A stretch of DNA of 64,000 nt from Heliopora coerulea (GCA_030142905.1 JASJOG010000011.1:2729001-2793000), one strand, 5' to 3'; shown: positions 44,132-56,897, counted from the stretch's first letter. Translations and numbers: made by a program. The notes: generated by a model not told the origin, from the letters alone.

Positions 44132-47100
44132 TTACATCAAAAGGCTGAGATCACTTTGCCGAGTAGCTAGTTCGGAGGCTGGATTTACATAATCCTCATT
44201 AAAGCTGCAAAAAAGTTTAAAAAATGTATTAGCACAACAAAAGAAAATATTAATACTACAACAAAAAAATATATAAGTACAGCAGTTCTGACGCAAAGGA
44301 AGAACGACATTCTATGTTCACTGATCACATTCAACAAGGTGTACAGCATAAAGGAAAGTAAAGTACAACTGCCATAAAATGAAATCTGATGTGTCCAAGT
44401 CTCTTTTCTTTGCCTTGTAGATCAATTTTACTTCACGTTCGTTGTTCGGTAACTTACCATAGACTTTGACTTTGGGTGTTATCATCGAACTCCATAACAA
44501 GTGGCTCATTGCCAATATAATCTAATAACTTGGCGGGAGAAACTGGCTCCTGGAATGATATAATGACGTAGTGAGACAAACAGAAAAATACCTTTGTGTA
44601 TAGCCATTATCTGGCATGTACGCAAAACTTTCTGAGGCCGTCAAAACGTCAGTCACCAACAGTCTTTCATAAGACCACACTAATCTGGACGACCTGCCAT
44701 CACCAATATATATTGTACTGTACAAAAATTAAGCTGACAACAGTTGTGTATCCACACCCTTTAACTACAGAAACATATTTGACTAATAATATGATCAATA
44801 AAACAATATTTTCTTACCGAGTCACTGCTTGAATTTGTTTCTTGGGAATGACAAAAATTTGGCGTTTTTACTCCAAGATTTATCTCTGCAGTCAAAAAAA
44901 AAAAAAAGAAAGACCCAGAGGAGTTGACATGTTAAATTCCAAAGGCATTTTTTCCTCCTTAGATCACAAGCTCAGGGAATGCTCTCATTTTGTATCACCA
45001 GAACATCCAGGAACTTTAACTCACTGGTAGCAGGTCCACATAAAATCGATCATATACAATTTAAATAAACTTCATGTTGACATCTCAAACTCATTAATAA
45101 TTCATGAGCAAAACACAAAGGAAATCAATACCGAGACGTAGTTTGGATATCTGATCTTAATTAGCATAAAATGTCAAAAAATCTAAGTCTGATTTTTTCT
45201 TTAAATATGGATTTGTTTGAGATGTAATATCATGCACTAAAAGCTTGTGTTTCATCAGATATCCAAACATCTTGAAGTAGGTTAAAAAAACTCAGCTATT
45301 GCTTCAGTTTTTGGATATCTGATGAAACACTCCATTTTGTGTATGATATATTACTTAAATAACCTTCCCCAAAAAATTATTTCAGACAGCACCTTGAAAA
45401 TAGCCATTTTTCTTGCTGCCACTAAAGAGTTAAGATTCCCAGGGGCTATAAAATTTCAAAATTTCCTAAAGGATGCCCCTAGAGGACTACTTCACCAAAG
45501 TATTGATGCTCATTCTTATGAAAATCCTGAATGTGTTATCATTTGGAAATGCAGTTCACTCTCACCACATCACAACTACTGTACAGTACATGTAGCAGCA
45601 CCCTGGGGAGAGTGTATAACATAGTTATCTAATAAATTGAACTGAAAAAGTATTCAGGAAAATTACTATGAATTTAAAAGCCTCACTTTACCTTTTACAG
45701 TATCAGGCTGACTTTGTCTTTGAGTAAACAGACATGCAGCAGCATGGACTTTGTGAATCTTTTTAAGCAAATCCTCAGTGTCTGCCCCATTTTTGGTTTG
45801 CATTGCAAATGATAGTGAATATCTGTTGTACAAATCATACAACTGCTCAGTTTCCCACAGATGCAACAGTTTATCAGCAATGGGAGGATAGCTTTTGCTG
45901 TCAGTGATTTCTTTATTAAATTCTGTAAGTGGGAGGGTACCTTCACCACCTCCATACAATTTGAAATGCTCAATAACTACAATAAACTCCTAAAAAAAAT
46001 AAATCCAAAATTGTTAAAATGATAAAAATATTTCTGTCTAAAAAGTATTTCCATGAAAATCATTTGAAAAGAACTAGCAATTTTGGGATCCTCTATCCCT
46101 TTCACTCCTGTTGCAAACATTCAGTAATTTGGATTCATTTATTTGGTCCATGACCACTGCCAAAGGCTGAAGGCTAAATTGGAACCAGAATGCATGTAAG
46201 TGTGTACACATGTCTAATTCTGTAATCTTTAGATAATAAAACTTAAAGTAATGTACACATATCTAACACATGATTTGTTCTTTGCCAGATTTAATCTCAA
46301 GATTTATATTGGAAAATTGTTACTTTACATATATTACATTTTATGCTGCTGCAAATTACCTTGTAATTTACCTCCTCAAGTTTTGGTATTACTTTGTATT
46401 TTGTGATGACAATAAACCCACCATTGATTTCTGTCAAAGACTCATATATCTCCTCACTTATAAGAGATAACAAAACCAACAATCAGAAGTTACCAGAGTG
46501 AATCTTATAAGAGATGTCTGTAACAATTTTATTGTGATGACCATAAATGCCAGACATTTAGATTCAGTGGATCACTTCATAGTGTGGAAAAAAATGTACT
46601 GTTGTTGTGTTCCATATAATTTCATAGTAACTGATTTATTTCCAACTAAAAATGTCACAAATGTAATTCTGATCATTATCTTTATAAGACATTAACTCAA
46701 GCATTACCTTAAGGCAGTTGAAACAGATTCCTCGGAGAACAGGGCAGTGATAAACAGCTGGTTGTCTGTAATCACAGCAAAATGTTCACCATACTCATTT
46801 TCTTCTTCTACCTGAAGAGAAATCAAGTGCAATTATGCTAAATAAAATCAACAATTATAAATTATATAATAAATTAATCTCATTGAATTTTATAACAATT
46901 GGTTACTGCTAAAGATTTGTAAACTGGGTATGTTGTGTGACCAAAAATCACCTCCACTTCAACCTGTGGTATGCATATATAGCAGTATTGTAGCAAAAGT
47001 ATTGTAGCAAAAGTATTGTAGCAAAAGTATTGTAGCAAAAGTATTGTAGCAAAAGTATTGTAGCAAAAGTATTGTAGCAAAAGTATTGTAGCAAAAGTAT

Positions 47101-48910
47101 TGTAACAAAAGTATTGTAGCAAAAGTATTGTAGCAAAAGTATTGTAGCAAAAGTATTGTAACAAAAGTATTGTAGCAAAAGTATTGTAGCAAAAGAACAG
47201 AGGCTTAGGTGCACCTCAATAATATTTTAATTTTTAGAGGTTGAGCCTCTTAGCAAGTTTCATCAGTAAAAGGTGTCTAGCTATTGTAGTTTCAATTTGA
47301 TCATTTTCATGTATCAAATTTAAATTTATCAACCCACTAAGAGGTAAGGGAACACTTTAGCATTTTACTCTGGCTAATGCAAGATAATATTACTTATCAA
47401 ATGGATGAGCTCTGCCTCCTAACGACATAAAAAAGGGTTGTAAAACAATGCATATGCAGTTCTACAGGGTTTTTTTTTAGCAAGATAGTCACCTCATTGC
47501 AAGAGTCAAATTAAGTTGCAGACATCATGGACATGTTTGATGACAGATTGCAAATGTCCTCAAATAGAAAATATTTTCATCTACTCAGCAGTCAGTTTAG
47601 GTCAACAACTGAGATTGGCTAACACTTGAAAAACACTAGAGCTGAGAAATTTTGTTAACTAATAAATGTACCTTTTAAGATCACACAATAATTATCACTG
47701 AAAATAGAAATCTATGCTAAAAATGGAAATCTATCATACCAACCAATTATTACGTACTTCACACAGTTTGTATACTGCATGACGTACATAAAGAACAGTA
47801 TGTTGTTTGCTCCACAAACCTCAGAGACATGTACTTCATGTAGTAAACAAACCCAGTGTACAGTACATGTGCTATCTTTCCAACTATTTTTGAGTGGTAC
47901 AAGTGCAGTTTAGTGGATGCACCTGGCTGCTGACCTTTGCAGTCGGCTTGATAACAAATATTATGAATATTCTGCTGCAAATTAAAATACAGCCGTGACC
48001 ACATTCAAACATGAGATGGCATTAGTCAATGAAGACATCACTCAATTTCCAAAAAATAAAGAAATTTTACAATACTATTCTACAAATAATACTAACCCTA
48101 ACTCTAACTAAATACATGTCAATATATTTTTAATAAACTCATTTTCCTTGGGTTGCAGCTCCTAAAATTTCCCCGCCAAATCACACTGTACTTGACTATT
48201 GAGCCAGCAATATACTGGACAGCATCCAGATGTGTCTGCTAAACTGCACTCTACCCTCAAATGTTAACGAGTAAAACAATAAATGCCCAAGGATGTCGAA
48301 ATTTCTAGACAATATCCTGGCACAGTTTTGTTCTTGGATCAAAAACTTCAAATTTTACCCGTGCACTGGCCCATTAAAGTGCATTAACCATGAATGAGGT
48401 AGCTTCTGCTCAGGTCAAGTGTTTCCTCTTGGCAATTTCATAGCAACAGCCCATTATACCTGACCGTAAGAAAGCTTGCGTACCGTTATGCCATAAATTA
48501 ATCTCAGTAAGCTACTGCCAGGCTGCTGTCTCCTGCTGACAGCTTTTCAACAATCCCTCCCCAATAGCACCTCCGCACATCCGTGAGTATTCAAGTGCCG
48601 TTGACCGGAAGAAGGTGCCCTTTAGATTGATGTACATGTAAAAACTAATATTACCTCGGTAATTTGGGCTTTGACTTTTCTAGGCAGTGTTTCACCATCT
48701 TCGCATAACACAGCTTTTTCAATCCAAGGCCTTGTCAAAAACAAAGTCATCCTCGAGGTGGCAACGCATAATATCGTGAACTGTATTTTTATCTTTTTAA
48801 TTAGTTTCAAAAATATTATACCAGCGGCTTAAAATATTTTTCTTAACCAATACCTCTGTACTCCTTAAGATTTCTTCAAGAATTTGCATCTTAAGTTTCA
48901 ATTCATGCAT
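44132..48910 (-). CDS. Putative TPP1/ACD-like OB-fold protein, seven exons
   Basis: Possible telomere-capping shelterin subunit. Exons (transcription order): 48910-48854, 48780-48655, 46811-46708, 46456-46372, 45989-45699, 44549-44458, 44204-44132; predicted 275 residues. Residues about 36-165 fit the TPP1 OB-fold pattern: a start like LTRPWIEKAVL, then KVKAQITEVEEE, HFAVITDNQLFITALFSEE, NGGFIVITKYKVIPKLEE and FIVVIEHFKLYGGGEG. A helical, leucine-rich segment follows (ADKLLHLWETEQLYDLYNRY). The late EPVSPAKLLDYIGNEPLVMEF is conserved-looking but unrecognised. Start is uncertain: ATG 48910, or ATG 48750 in exon 2 just before LTRPW. The exon 5 donor (GTAAAAG) was chosen to keep frame. The last exon ends in TAA but overlaps a perfect GTAAGT donor. 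Assignment to TPP1 rests on pattern only. Confidence 0.5.
45141..45268. mobile_element. Inverted-repeat element with GTTTGGATATCTGAT ends
   Basis: Perfect 15-bp inverted repeats GTTTGGATATCTGAT/ATCAGATATCCAAAC enclose about 100 bp of AT-rich DNA in an intron of the TPP1-like gene. A further end (TTTGGATATCTGATGAAACA) lies at 45310-45329 in inverted orientation to the right end. Confidence 0.65.
46983..47192. repeat. 14-bp minisatellite in intron of TPP1-like gene
   Basis: About 15 copies of GTATTGTAGCAAAA with two units carrying A for G (GTATTGTAACAAAA). The period is not a multiple of three and no stop falls on the minus strand, so three overlapping minus frames stay open. These are artefacts. 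The array lies in intron 2. Confidence 0.95.
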
Positions 48911-51459
48911 CAGACGCCATCTTGGTATGCGCACAAAATTGCGCGCATAAGCTTTGCCGAATGGCGCGTGGGTCGCACGAGCGACATCCCCGAGTTTTTC
49001 ACTTCACTCCAATTATTCAAGATTATTCGTAATAAATTTCATGCCACGTCATTTGACGTGTAACGTTAAAAATATTCTCGTTCCTTACGCCACGATTTTA
49101 GTAAGATTGAACTAACGGTGCATGGCACTTACCCAACACATGCAACAACGTAAAAATGTGTATTTTGTCCCAAAATGAAGCCAAATTCAAAACAAAAAAC
49201 TAACTTTTCCCTTTGAAGCGCGGGCTCCCCAAAAGCGGAGCGTGTGGAATATGCCGTGTCTGCCTTAACATTAATCCTCTGCTAACAGTTTTTCACTTGC
49301 TTCGTCCAGCAGGCCTACTCCTACATTGACGACAACTACGACAAGAGAAAAATTTTCAAAGTTTCACAATACTCATGTTGATGATTTTGACGTCATCAAC
49401 TTCACATGACAGAGGCGTCGTGAGGGGTCAGGCATATTCAAACAAACATCAGCCTAATGTAGAAATAACTTTCCCAACTTGAAATGGAAAGGTTTTGAAT
49501 TAGACATTTTCTAGAGAATAGTATTAAATAAATATTAAATGATTAATTAAACTGACTGAAAGCTCACGGTGAACTCTAAGGGCATAAAAAATATGAATAT
49601 AGTCATCTGACGTAACTCATGATCTGCGCAAGTGAAGCAACGTCATTGGCTCGTGACATGACGCGAAGAGTTGTGAATTGTTCCCTGTTGCTTCTGGAGT
49701 TTAACAGATCACGAGTAACAGCGAATGAAAATCAGTGTAGAATTCCCTTTGCTGTACAACATATGCTATTTCATTGCTCTTCTTTGACTTATTTTGTAAT
49801 GTTCCAGAATCTGATTGTCCAGTATGTTCCACATGTTTAACAGAAAAATTCTTTCGAGGGTCTGGCAACAATTGGTGGGCATCCGGGGCGGATTCAGGCT
49901 ATCGGACACAGTTGCCCAGGGCTCCTCGCGAAACAATGCTCAAGGAGTTTTATAAAATGCTCTGGAAAAAGCGTTGGTCATTACGTTTTGTAAAGAGACA
50001 TTTGAAAAGATGCCATAGCTTTGAGCACCTGAATTTGTAAGGTAGAAGGTTTAGACTCAAGTACCCTAAAGAAAATGATCGGCCCTTTACTAAAACTAAA
50101 TATAAACTGTAAAATTTGACAGTCCATTTTTAACGTCGATTTGGTGTCAGCATACAAATTTTCGAGGTATTTCATGTTTTCAGGAATAGCAGATATTTCG
50201 CGAGAGTCTCATATATTATATATTAATTTCAGTAAACTTTCCTTAGACCTAACCTATTTACATCGAAAATTTAAAACATTCCAGTGAAAAGTAGAGTAAA
50301 AAGAAAATTAACAAAATTGCTTCTGAGAATTATTGTTACAGAATGAACGATCAATCCCAGCCCAAGATCCCCGTGATTGTGCTGCCGGTCATCCTCCGTT
50401 ACTCTTCCTTTTTAAGTTCCTTTTTCAAGTGCTTTCTTACCATTTTTCTCTTCCGCGAGGCCGTGCTTCAAAATCGACTTAAAAGGCAAAAGCTTGGAAA
50501 AGACAGAGTCCAAACGCTTTCTTATCCCTCCTTTCCGCTTCCACTTAACAAGCTGGTCTCTAAAGACTCGAAAAAAGTTCAGCAGTCTGTCCAGGGGGAC
50601 CGAAAAACCGAAAAAGTGAACGAAATGCTTAATCTATGGGTTTGGGATGCCAATTAACAAAAGTAGTAGTTACCAGGGACATAGCCAAAGTTATAAAAAT
50701 TAAAAAGAGCCAAAGTTTGTCAAACCTTATTACAGAAGTCATAACTAAAGGGGTGGAGGAAAATGTGAGAAGCATTTCACAGTCTTTGAGATCTTTAAAC
50801 ATGCACCTATCGCTAGTGAATGACGAAGGAATTTCTACGAAGAGCAAGGCTGAATTAAAAAATGAAAGTTAAACTGCTAAATATAGAAATGAAAACGCCA
50901 AATGCACACACATGGAGGATAAAACCTGCCGTGTATCAGTTCGCTTTCTGTTTCCTTCAGTTCTGTTCTGTAGTTCTGGCTGGACTTTCCAAACACTTGC
51001 TGGATTAACAAGTAAACCTCCACAACAACTAAGGAGTGAAAATTACTTTCTCTAGAAGCTTTGAACGAACTATGTTCCAAAGCTTGGCTGTTATATTATT
51101 AGGAAATACCAAATGGTATTTGTTCGCCCACACATCTGTTTGTGAAGTCATAGCAACAAATCGAATTCAGAATTGGAAATGATTAAACGGCGAGGAAAAG
51201 GAAAGGGTTCCATTGATAAAATTTACAAGAAAGGACCCGGAAGTGTGATCAAGTACCAGGCATGAAAGGGCCCATCGTGAGAAAAATTCAATTCGTGTGT
51301 ATTTCTGGGTACAGGGATGGAAATTCCAAAACCATTACGTATCGCCCCACCCAACCGAGAATTAATGAGCATGCGCGTTATTCAGTATAATAAGACGTGA
51401 CCAAGACATTTGATGGCAATTCGTTTATACGTCTGTGATCTTAATTTTACGGAAAGAAG
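48911..51459. other. 2.5-kb divergent spacer, TPP1-like gene and Par-6
   Basis: The two flanking genes are transcribed away from each other, so both promoters should lie here. Open frames at 49619-50040 and 50343-50657 carry no motif I recognise. The region near 48940-49010 is CpG-rich (GCGCGCATAAGC, GGCGCGTGGGTCGC), consistent with a promoter. No confident TATA box or other element was assigned. Confidence 0.45.
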
Positions 51460-54096
51460 ATGGTTTCTAAAAAGCAGGGAAACCTACAACGTATGTTCAC
51501 CCAACCTGATTTGTCGATCATTGAACTGAAATCAAAGGTATGTCTAAATTGACACCGATATGTTGCACTTTGCTTGATGAGAACGTGAAGCCATTACAGC
51601 GCATTAGACGCTCGTGAATCTTGAGTGTTTGTAACACTGATTGCTTTTGTTCCTTGTAGTTCGATGCCGAGTTTCGTCGTATATCTATCGATCGAAACAA
51701 GTTCACGGACTTCTTGGAGTTCTATAGTTTTATAGAAAACCTGCATCATCTCGAGAAAATACCGTTTACAGTTTGGTACACCGACCCTGATCGCGAATTG
51801 CTGCCCATCAACAACAATAACAACCTTGGAGTTGCATTACAAAACGCAAATCAACGTTTAAGACTTGTTCTTCAACGTCAAGGTCAGTATTTTGGAGTTA
51901 TGATCTGAACTTAAGGGTTTAGAAAGACCGTAATAATTTGTAGATGAAACTGTCACTTTAAATCGCTTCTGACGGAAGTATCCGTCAAGATGACCCTGTG
52001 GTGTACGAAGAGTATGATCTCGGTAGTATTGGTCCTTCTTTTAGGTCCTTCTTTTAGGTCCTTCACGGTTTGCAAGAACCAGGGATTTTCACTCATCCAG
52101 GGATTGTCATTTTCACTTCAATTTCACGCCGAACAATGGTCGAAATTAGCCATGCTCATAATTGGGTTAAAGAACACATTATGTTGTGATTTTACTTTAA
52201 TTTAGGTTAAAATTCCGTCTAGGTAGACCAGACTGAGTGACTACAGATCAGAGTTGATCCGACGAAGTTCGACTGTGTTCATTGTCATCCTGTGGTTTCA
52301 TAGTGGCCCATCTGACAACTTGTATTCCAATCTTCTAAAGAAGACACCCTTGCCTTCTTAGTTTAACTTGCGAATGCACATACATGTTAATTATACTGTG
52401 AAAGTGGATATCCTGAAGCACTCTTCAATGTTCTTAATCTGACATATGTGAAACCGTACGTTTAGGGAAAAGAGCTTTTCTTTGTGGGACAGAGTTGGCT
52501 GACAGTTGCACAGGAAGACAGCTGATTATTTTATGGGATGAGTGTACATCTGCGCTTTAACCCTTTGGCCACTCCCAGACTTTTGCCTCTGCCATGTAAA
52601 ATCATCTGACATGAGCCAGAACAAAATATTAAAGGTCAACAGAAGTGTATTTCGGTTATCAAAGGGTCAAGGAAGTGAACCACCTAATGCAAATAAGCAG
52701 GTGTCATTAAAATAATACTACTGTCTAAAGTTAAAAGGAAAAGGGTGGGCTTCTATTTATTTATTTGTACAGCAATCAAATTCATCAAATATTGAATCTA
52801 ATGCATGCATGTGATATTATGAAAAGCTAACTGCTTGAAACATCAAAATTATTCACATTGAATTCTTTACCAGTAAAAACCAAGGAAATTTAGCATGCAA
52901 TTTGACTGTAAATGTCTGCATTTTGAGATGGAAAATTGTTACAGACAAGAATGTATTCAATTATGCTTTCTGTGCCTTTAATGCTTGATCCTTAAGTATT
53001 CATCTGAGATGGTAGAGCTGGGAAAAAATTATGTTTTGAGTGCTACAGTTTATATTTTGTTCCAGTTTTATTTGGATCTGGCTCATTAGGCTTGGTTAGA
53101 TTTCTTTATGAATCTGTTTAGAACCAGCTCTCACTTCAGTCAAACGTAATCATTTGGTAAAACTCTGTTATGTAAGTTAACTATTGTAAGTTCACTGTTT
53201 ATCATTAGCTTAATATGAAGAATAAAATAGATCTGCTATTAGCTTTGAGAAGTATTATTTTGTTTTTGATATTTATATTTTCTTGCTTGTCCATAGGTGA
53301 AAGTTACAATAATGCCAACAGCTATGTTCCACCAGCCAGTGGGTCACCAAAAAAGAGAAACATTCTTTCAAATGTAACTAATGTTGTTGCACATCGTCCA
53401 AAGATTGGAAATAGAATATCTATTAGTACACCATCAGATTTCAGAAGAGTTTCTGCTATTGTTGATGTTGACATTGTTCCAGAAACACACAGAAGAGTGC
53501 GACTGTTAAAACACAACAGTGATAAACCTCTTGGGTTTTACATTCGTGATGGAACAAGTGTGCGAGTGACTCCAAGTGGAATAGAAAAAGTCCCAGGGAT
53601 ATTTATCTCAAGACTAGTTCCAGGAGGATTAGCTGAAAGCACTGGTCTTTTGGCAGTAAATGATGAGGTATTAGAAGTAAATGGCATTGAAGTGTCAGGC
53701 AAGACATTAGATCAGGTAACAGACATGATGATTGCAAACAGTCATAACCTTATAATAACAGTCAAACCAGCCAACCAACCAGTTGCAACCCCTCGTAGGA
53801 TGAACAGAGCTAACTTACCTTACAAGGACCTTAACATGGTGAAATCAAACCCAGATATCTCAAGAACCCAACTTCATGATAACAGAACATTTTCTACACC
53901 TGACTTGCCAGTATCTCTTCATTTGGAAGAACATGATGGTGGCCAAAGACAAAATGTCCGTCCAAAGAGCATTGGTAGTCCTAGTGGCATGTTTATTGGG
54001 TCAGGAAATGCTAATGGTTTGGTTAATCCAGCATGCGAGATGTTTGATAGTGATGATGAAGGAACAGTTGATGAGGATGGAATTCTGTCAATTTAA
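51460..54096 (+). CDS. PARD6: Par-6 polarity protein, complete, three exons
   Basis: Scaffold of the Par3-Par6-aPKC cell-polarity complex at the cortex, linking aPKC to Cdc42. Exons 51460-51537, 51660-51882 and 53297-54096 join in frame (phases 0 and 1) to give 366 residues, the usual family length. The PB1 domain (about 17-100) carries IIELKSKFDAEFRR with the basic residues used to bind the aPKC PB1 domain, plus [14 protein letters not shown]. The semi-CRIB (about 141-160) reads [20 protein letters not shown]. The PDZ domain (about 164-260) follows directly, with [34 protein letters not shown] and [20 protein letters not shown]. The C-terminal tail is Ser/Pro/Asn-rich and ends in acidic [16 protein letters not shown]. 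Semi-CRIB and PDZ sharing one exon suits their joint Cdc42 binding. No defect seen. Confidence 0.97.
52561..52666. mobile_element. piggyBac-like TTAA element, 106 bp
   Basis: Begins CCCTTTGGCCAC after TTAA and ends TCAAAGGG before TCAA, in intron 2 of the Par-6 gene. Same terminal words as 24586-24812. Confidence 0.55.
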
Positions 54097-54753
54097 ATAT
54101 GAAGTAGCAGTTAGGATGAATATACTGGATGTTTGTTAAGAATAACCTTCCTGAATCCCTGCTTGTGAGCAAACCTCAAAGTTGGGAATGGGAAAATGAA
54201 ACATGCACTAGTCTATGATGGGATTAGAACTAAGACATTGGAACCTCATGCATGATATTACAAAACTACCAGTTTAAGTCCAAAATAAGAGCAAGTTGGT
54301 TAGTTTGTAATTTAAAAAACCAAACATCCTCCGATGAAGTAGACCAGACTTGATGATAATTTTGCCAATAGTCTTTCAAAAGAAACAGAGCACCTACATC
54401 TTATTAGTATCTTAATATTCCAGTGACCTGTGGCAAACTGTTACTGTACAAAAAAGTAACTTCCATCTGTTATCAGTAGTTGTATAGTGATATCTTCTGA
54501 AACTGGGTGACACTCTTATTGTAACCATACATTTTTGAGAGAATTTTTATACATCAATTAATTTATACTTGTTACTTCTTGTTATTATAAACACTGCTGA
54601 TGTAATACCATGGAGTATGCATATTAGGCAAATAAATAAATAGTTAAATTTTATGTTCATATAGGGCTAGGTTAGACAATATTGACAAGTACATTTGAAT
54701 AATACAAATGTGTAACAAAGGGTAGTTACACTGTCACATACCTTGTAAAGTGC

Positions 54754-54759
54754 AATAAA
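54754..54759 (+). terminator. Candidate poly(A) signal of Par-6
   Basis: AATAAA in GTGCAATAAATTG lies 658 bp after the stop. Another AATAAATAAATA cluster at about 54630-54643 is an earlier candidate. Confidence 0.4.
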
Positions 54760-55601
54760 TTGTATAACTATTAATTTGAAATGAATATTTTTACAAAAAA
54801 TTACTAAATTGATTGTAAGTACACACACTGTACTGTATTGAGGTTCTGCAGATCAAGAAGCCATGCCATTCACCTCTAAGAAGCCAAAATATACAATTTG
54901 TGGCACAGCTATGTGATTAGCCAAGCTAATGAGTTTCCCGAAAAGAGAGTACTAAATAACTTGCCATCCAATGACGTGTATAAATAATGTCCAAACGGGG
55001 TGGCCTTCTGTTGAGGTAAGGTACTTTGCTTAGTAAGATTTATCATTAATGTACTTGTCAAAAGAGTACCTTAGATAACCTATTTATCACTATGGTTAAA
55101 TTAAACCAAAACATTGTTCCAGTTATAAGCAACTTTGGCACAATTTGGCGAGGATGATTGCGGACATTATAAACATTTAATAAGCTTAATATTCATAAGT
55201 ATAATGCGTAACACATGTATGGACAGGTACTTCACTTAAACATAAAACCGCCATTTTTTTAGAGACACTTGACTGGACGTTTTTAAAAACCACCAAGAAA
55301 TCTTTCAAAATGTTAAGTCAAAACAATTGTGTGCGCTGCTAAGTTTTTTTCACCACTCATCAAAATACAGCTAAATAGAACAGTCATTTTCAGTGATATA
55401 TACGGTTGCAAAGACATCTTGAAATTTTTCATTTTTAAGCAATATGAAAATATCTCGACAGACCACGCGGTCCATTTGGTGGTTTTAAAGTAGAAAAAGC
55501 AAGACAATGAATTTTTTCAGAAATCGTGAAAATGTAAGGCCATAATTGGGCTATTCCATTTGTAATGACGTCAATACCTGATGCTCCTTAACTTTCATTA
55601 A

Positions 55602-55685
55602 CCCTTTCTTTATCATAATTAAATATGCATGTCAAAATCCTTTTACAGAAGGACGAACTTTAAAGCCCCGTCGGTAAACAAAGGG
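55602..55685. mobile_element. piggyBac-like TTAA element, 84 bp
   Basis: CCCTTTCTTTATC ... AACAAAGGG is flanked on both sides by intact TTAA. This is the clearest target-site duplication of this family in the window. Confidence 0.65.
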
Positions 55686-55924
55686 TTAATTAAAAATAAA
55701 TTCGGACATTTTTCCGGCGAAACTCACAGGCCCGCGATAAAAGCGTATTGCACGGAAGGGCGAGATGGTAAGTAATGACCACACAGCAACCAATCGGGCT
55801 CAGACAATTAATGAAGAGGCGCGGTGTGTATAATGTTTGTTTTTAATTAAAGATTGCTTGGTGCAGGATGGAGGTACTGGCCAATGCAGGCGTAATTTTG
55901 AAACTGCTTTTACATCACCCTTAA

Positions 55925-56017
55925 CCCTTTCCGGTTTGCACTCGACTTTTTAATTTAATTCTGGCTAACGCCCGACGATTTTACTCGTCGAGGGGAGACG
56001 TCTCGGACATGAAAGGG
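55925..56017. mobile_element. piggyBac-like TTAA element, 93 bp
   Basis: CCCTTTCCGG ... GAAAGGG is flanked by TTAA and TTAT. The start is partly repeated at 56040-56085 (CCCTTTTCGGTTTG, GACTTTTTAATTTGA), suggesting a second, truncated copy next to it. Internal palindrome GACGATTTTACTCGTC. Confidence 0.6.
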
Positions 56018-56799
56018 TTATGAACTATCTCTCTAACACCCTTTTCGGTTTGTACCTGACTTTTTAATTTGACTCTAGCTAACACCATAATAATAATATT
56101 TAACTCGTCAAGTTAAAGACGGACAAACGCAAATCATTTCTTAAAATCTTGCCAATGAATGGTTACCGTGTTCAAGTACGTACAATAGGTTAAACACGAC
56201 TGAAGTTTCTTCCTCCGATGTTGAAACCTCTAGATGCATTTCAAAAAGCCACTTGGGGACAAGTTATTTTAGAACTGGGAGGTATTTTGGAGTCTGAAGA
56301 ACCCTGAATGAGGTGATTGTACTAGTTTCTCAAACCAACCCCTATTTTCAGAGAAAATGGAAATGGAAGTTGGACCGATTTAATAAAACCTTCCTCGATT
56401 ACCAGGTTTCTATCACGATGTTCCTTTACTTCGTGTTTTGGTTTTTGTCGTATTGGGACATTTTTTTTTAAGTTTTCGTTTTTGAAAGTTAATTATTCAT
56501 GAGATTGTGAAGCAATAATACCTTCCGAATAACCTGGCACGGGGCACAATTCGTTTAAAATCGACCCTGATCGTGAATATCAATGCTTGGTATCGACATT
56601 TTGGTGAGGAAGAATTTCGTCCCGACCATAGCCCGTCAATGTTGTATAAATCCATAGAAATAACCATAAGATATTGGATAGCTGTTAAGTCATCGGTACG
56701 TATGGACTTCAAACTTAAAACCGGCCACAACCGTTCTGTTTACTACTTAAAGGGAAAGCTTCTTGAACTCCTTGACTACCACCACGCCTTAGGTATTTT

Positions 56800-56897
56800 A
56801 TTGCGTTTTCTATTGACTACTAATAGGTTTCTATTGACTATTAATAGGTTTCTATTGCGTTTTCTATTGACTATTAATAGGTTTCTATTGACTTAAC
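56800..56897 (+). repeat. 21-bp minisatellite
   Basis: Four units of the type AGGTTTCTATTGACTATTAAT, two of them extended by GCGTTTTCTATTGACT. Non-coding intergenic sequence. Confidence 0.8.

Noticed and set aside
46983..47192. CRISPR-like array
   Set aside because: Head-to-tail 14-bp units without spacers in an animal intron; it is a minisatellite.
46880..47214. Repeat proteins with LLQYFCYNTFATI units
   Set aside because: Artefact of the 14-bp minisatellite on the strand opposite to its visible unit; within an intron.
50343..50872. Possible Lys-rich gene between TPP1-like and Par-6 genes
   Set aside because: Two overlapping frames of ordinary length with no recognised motif and no splice partners; may be chance.
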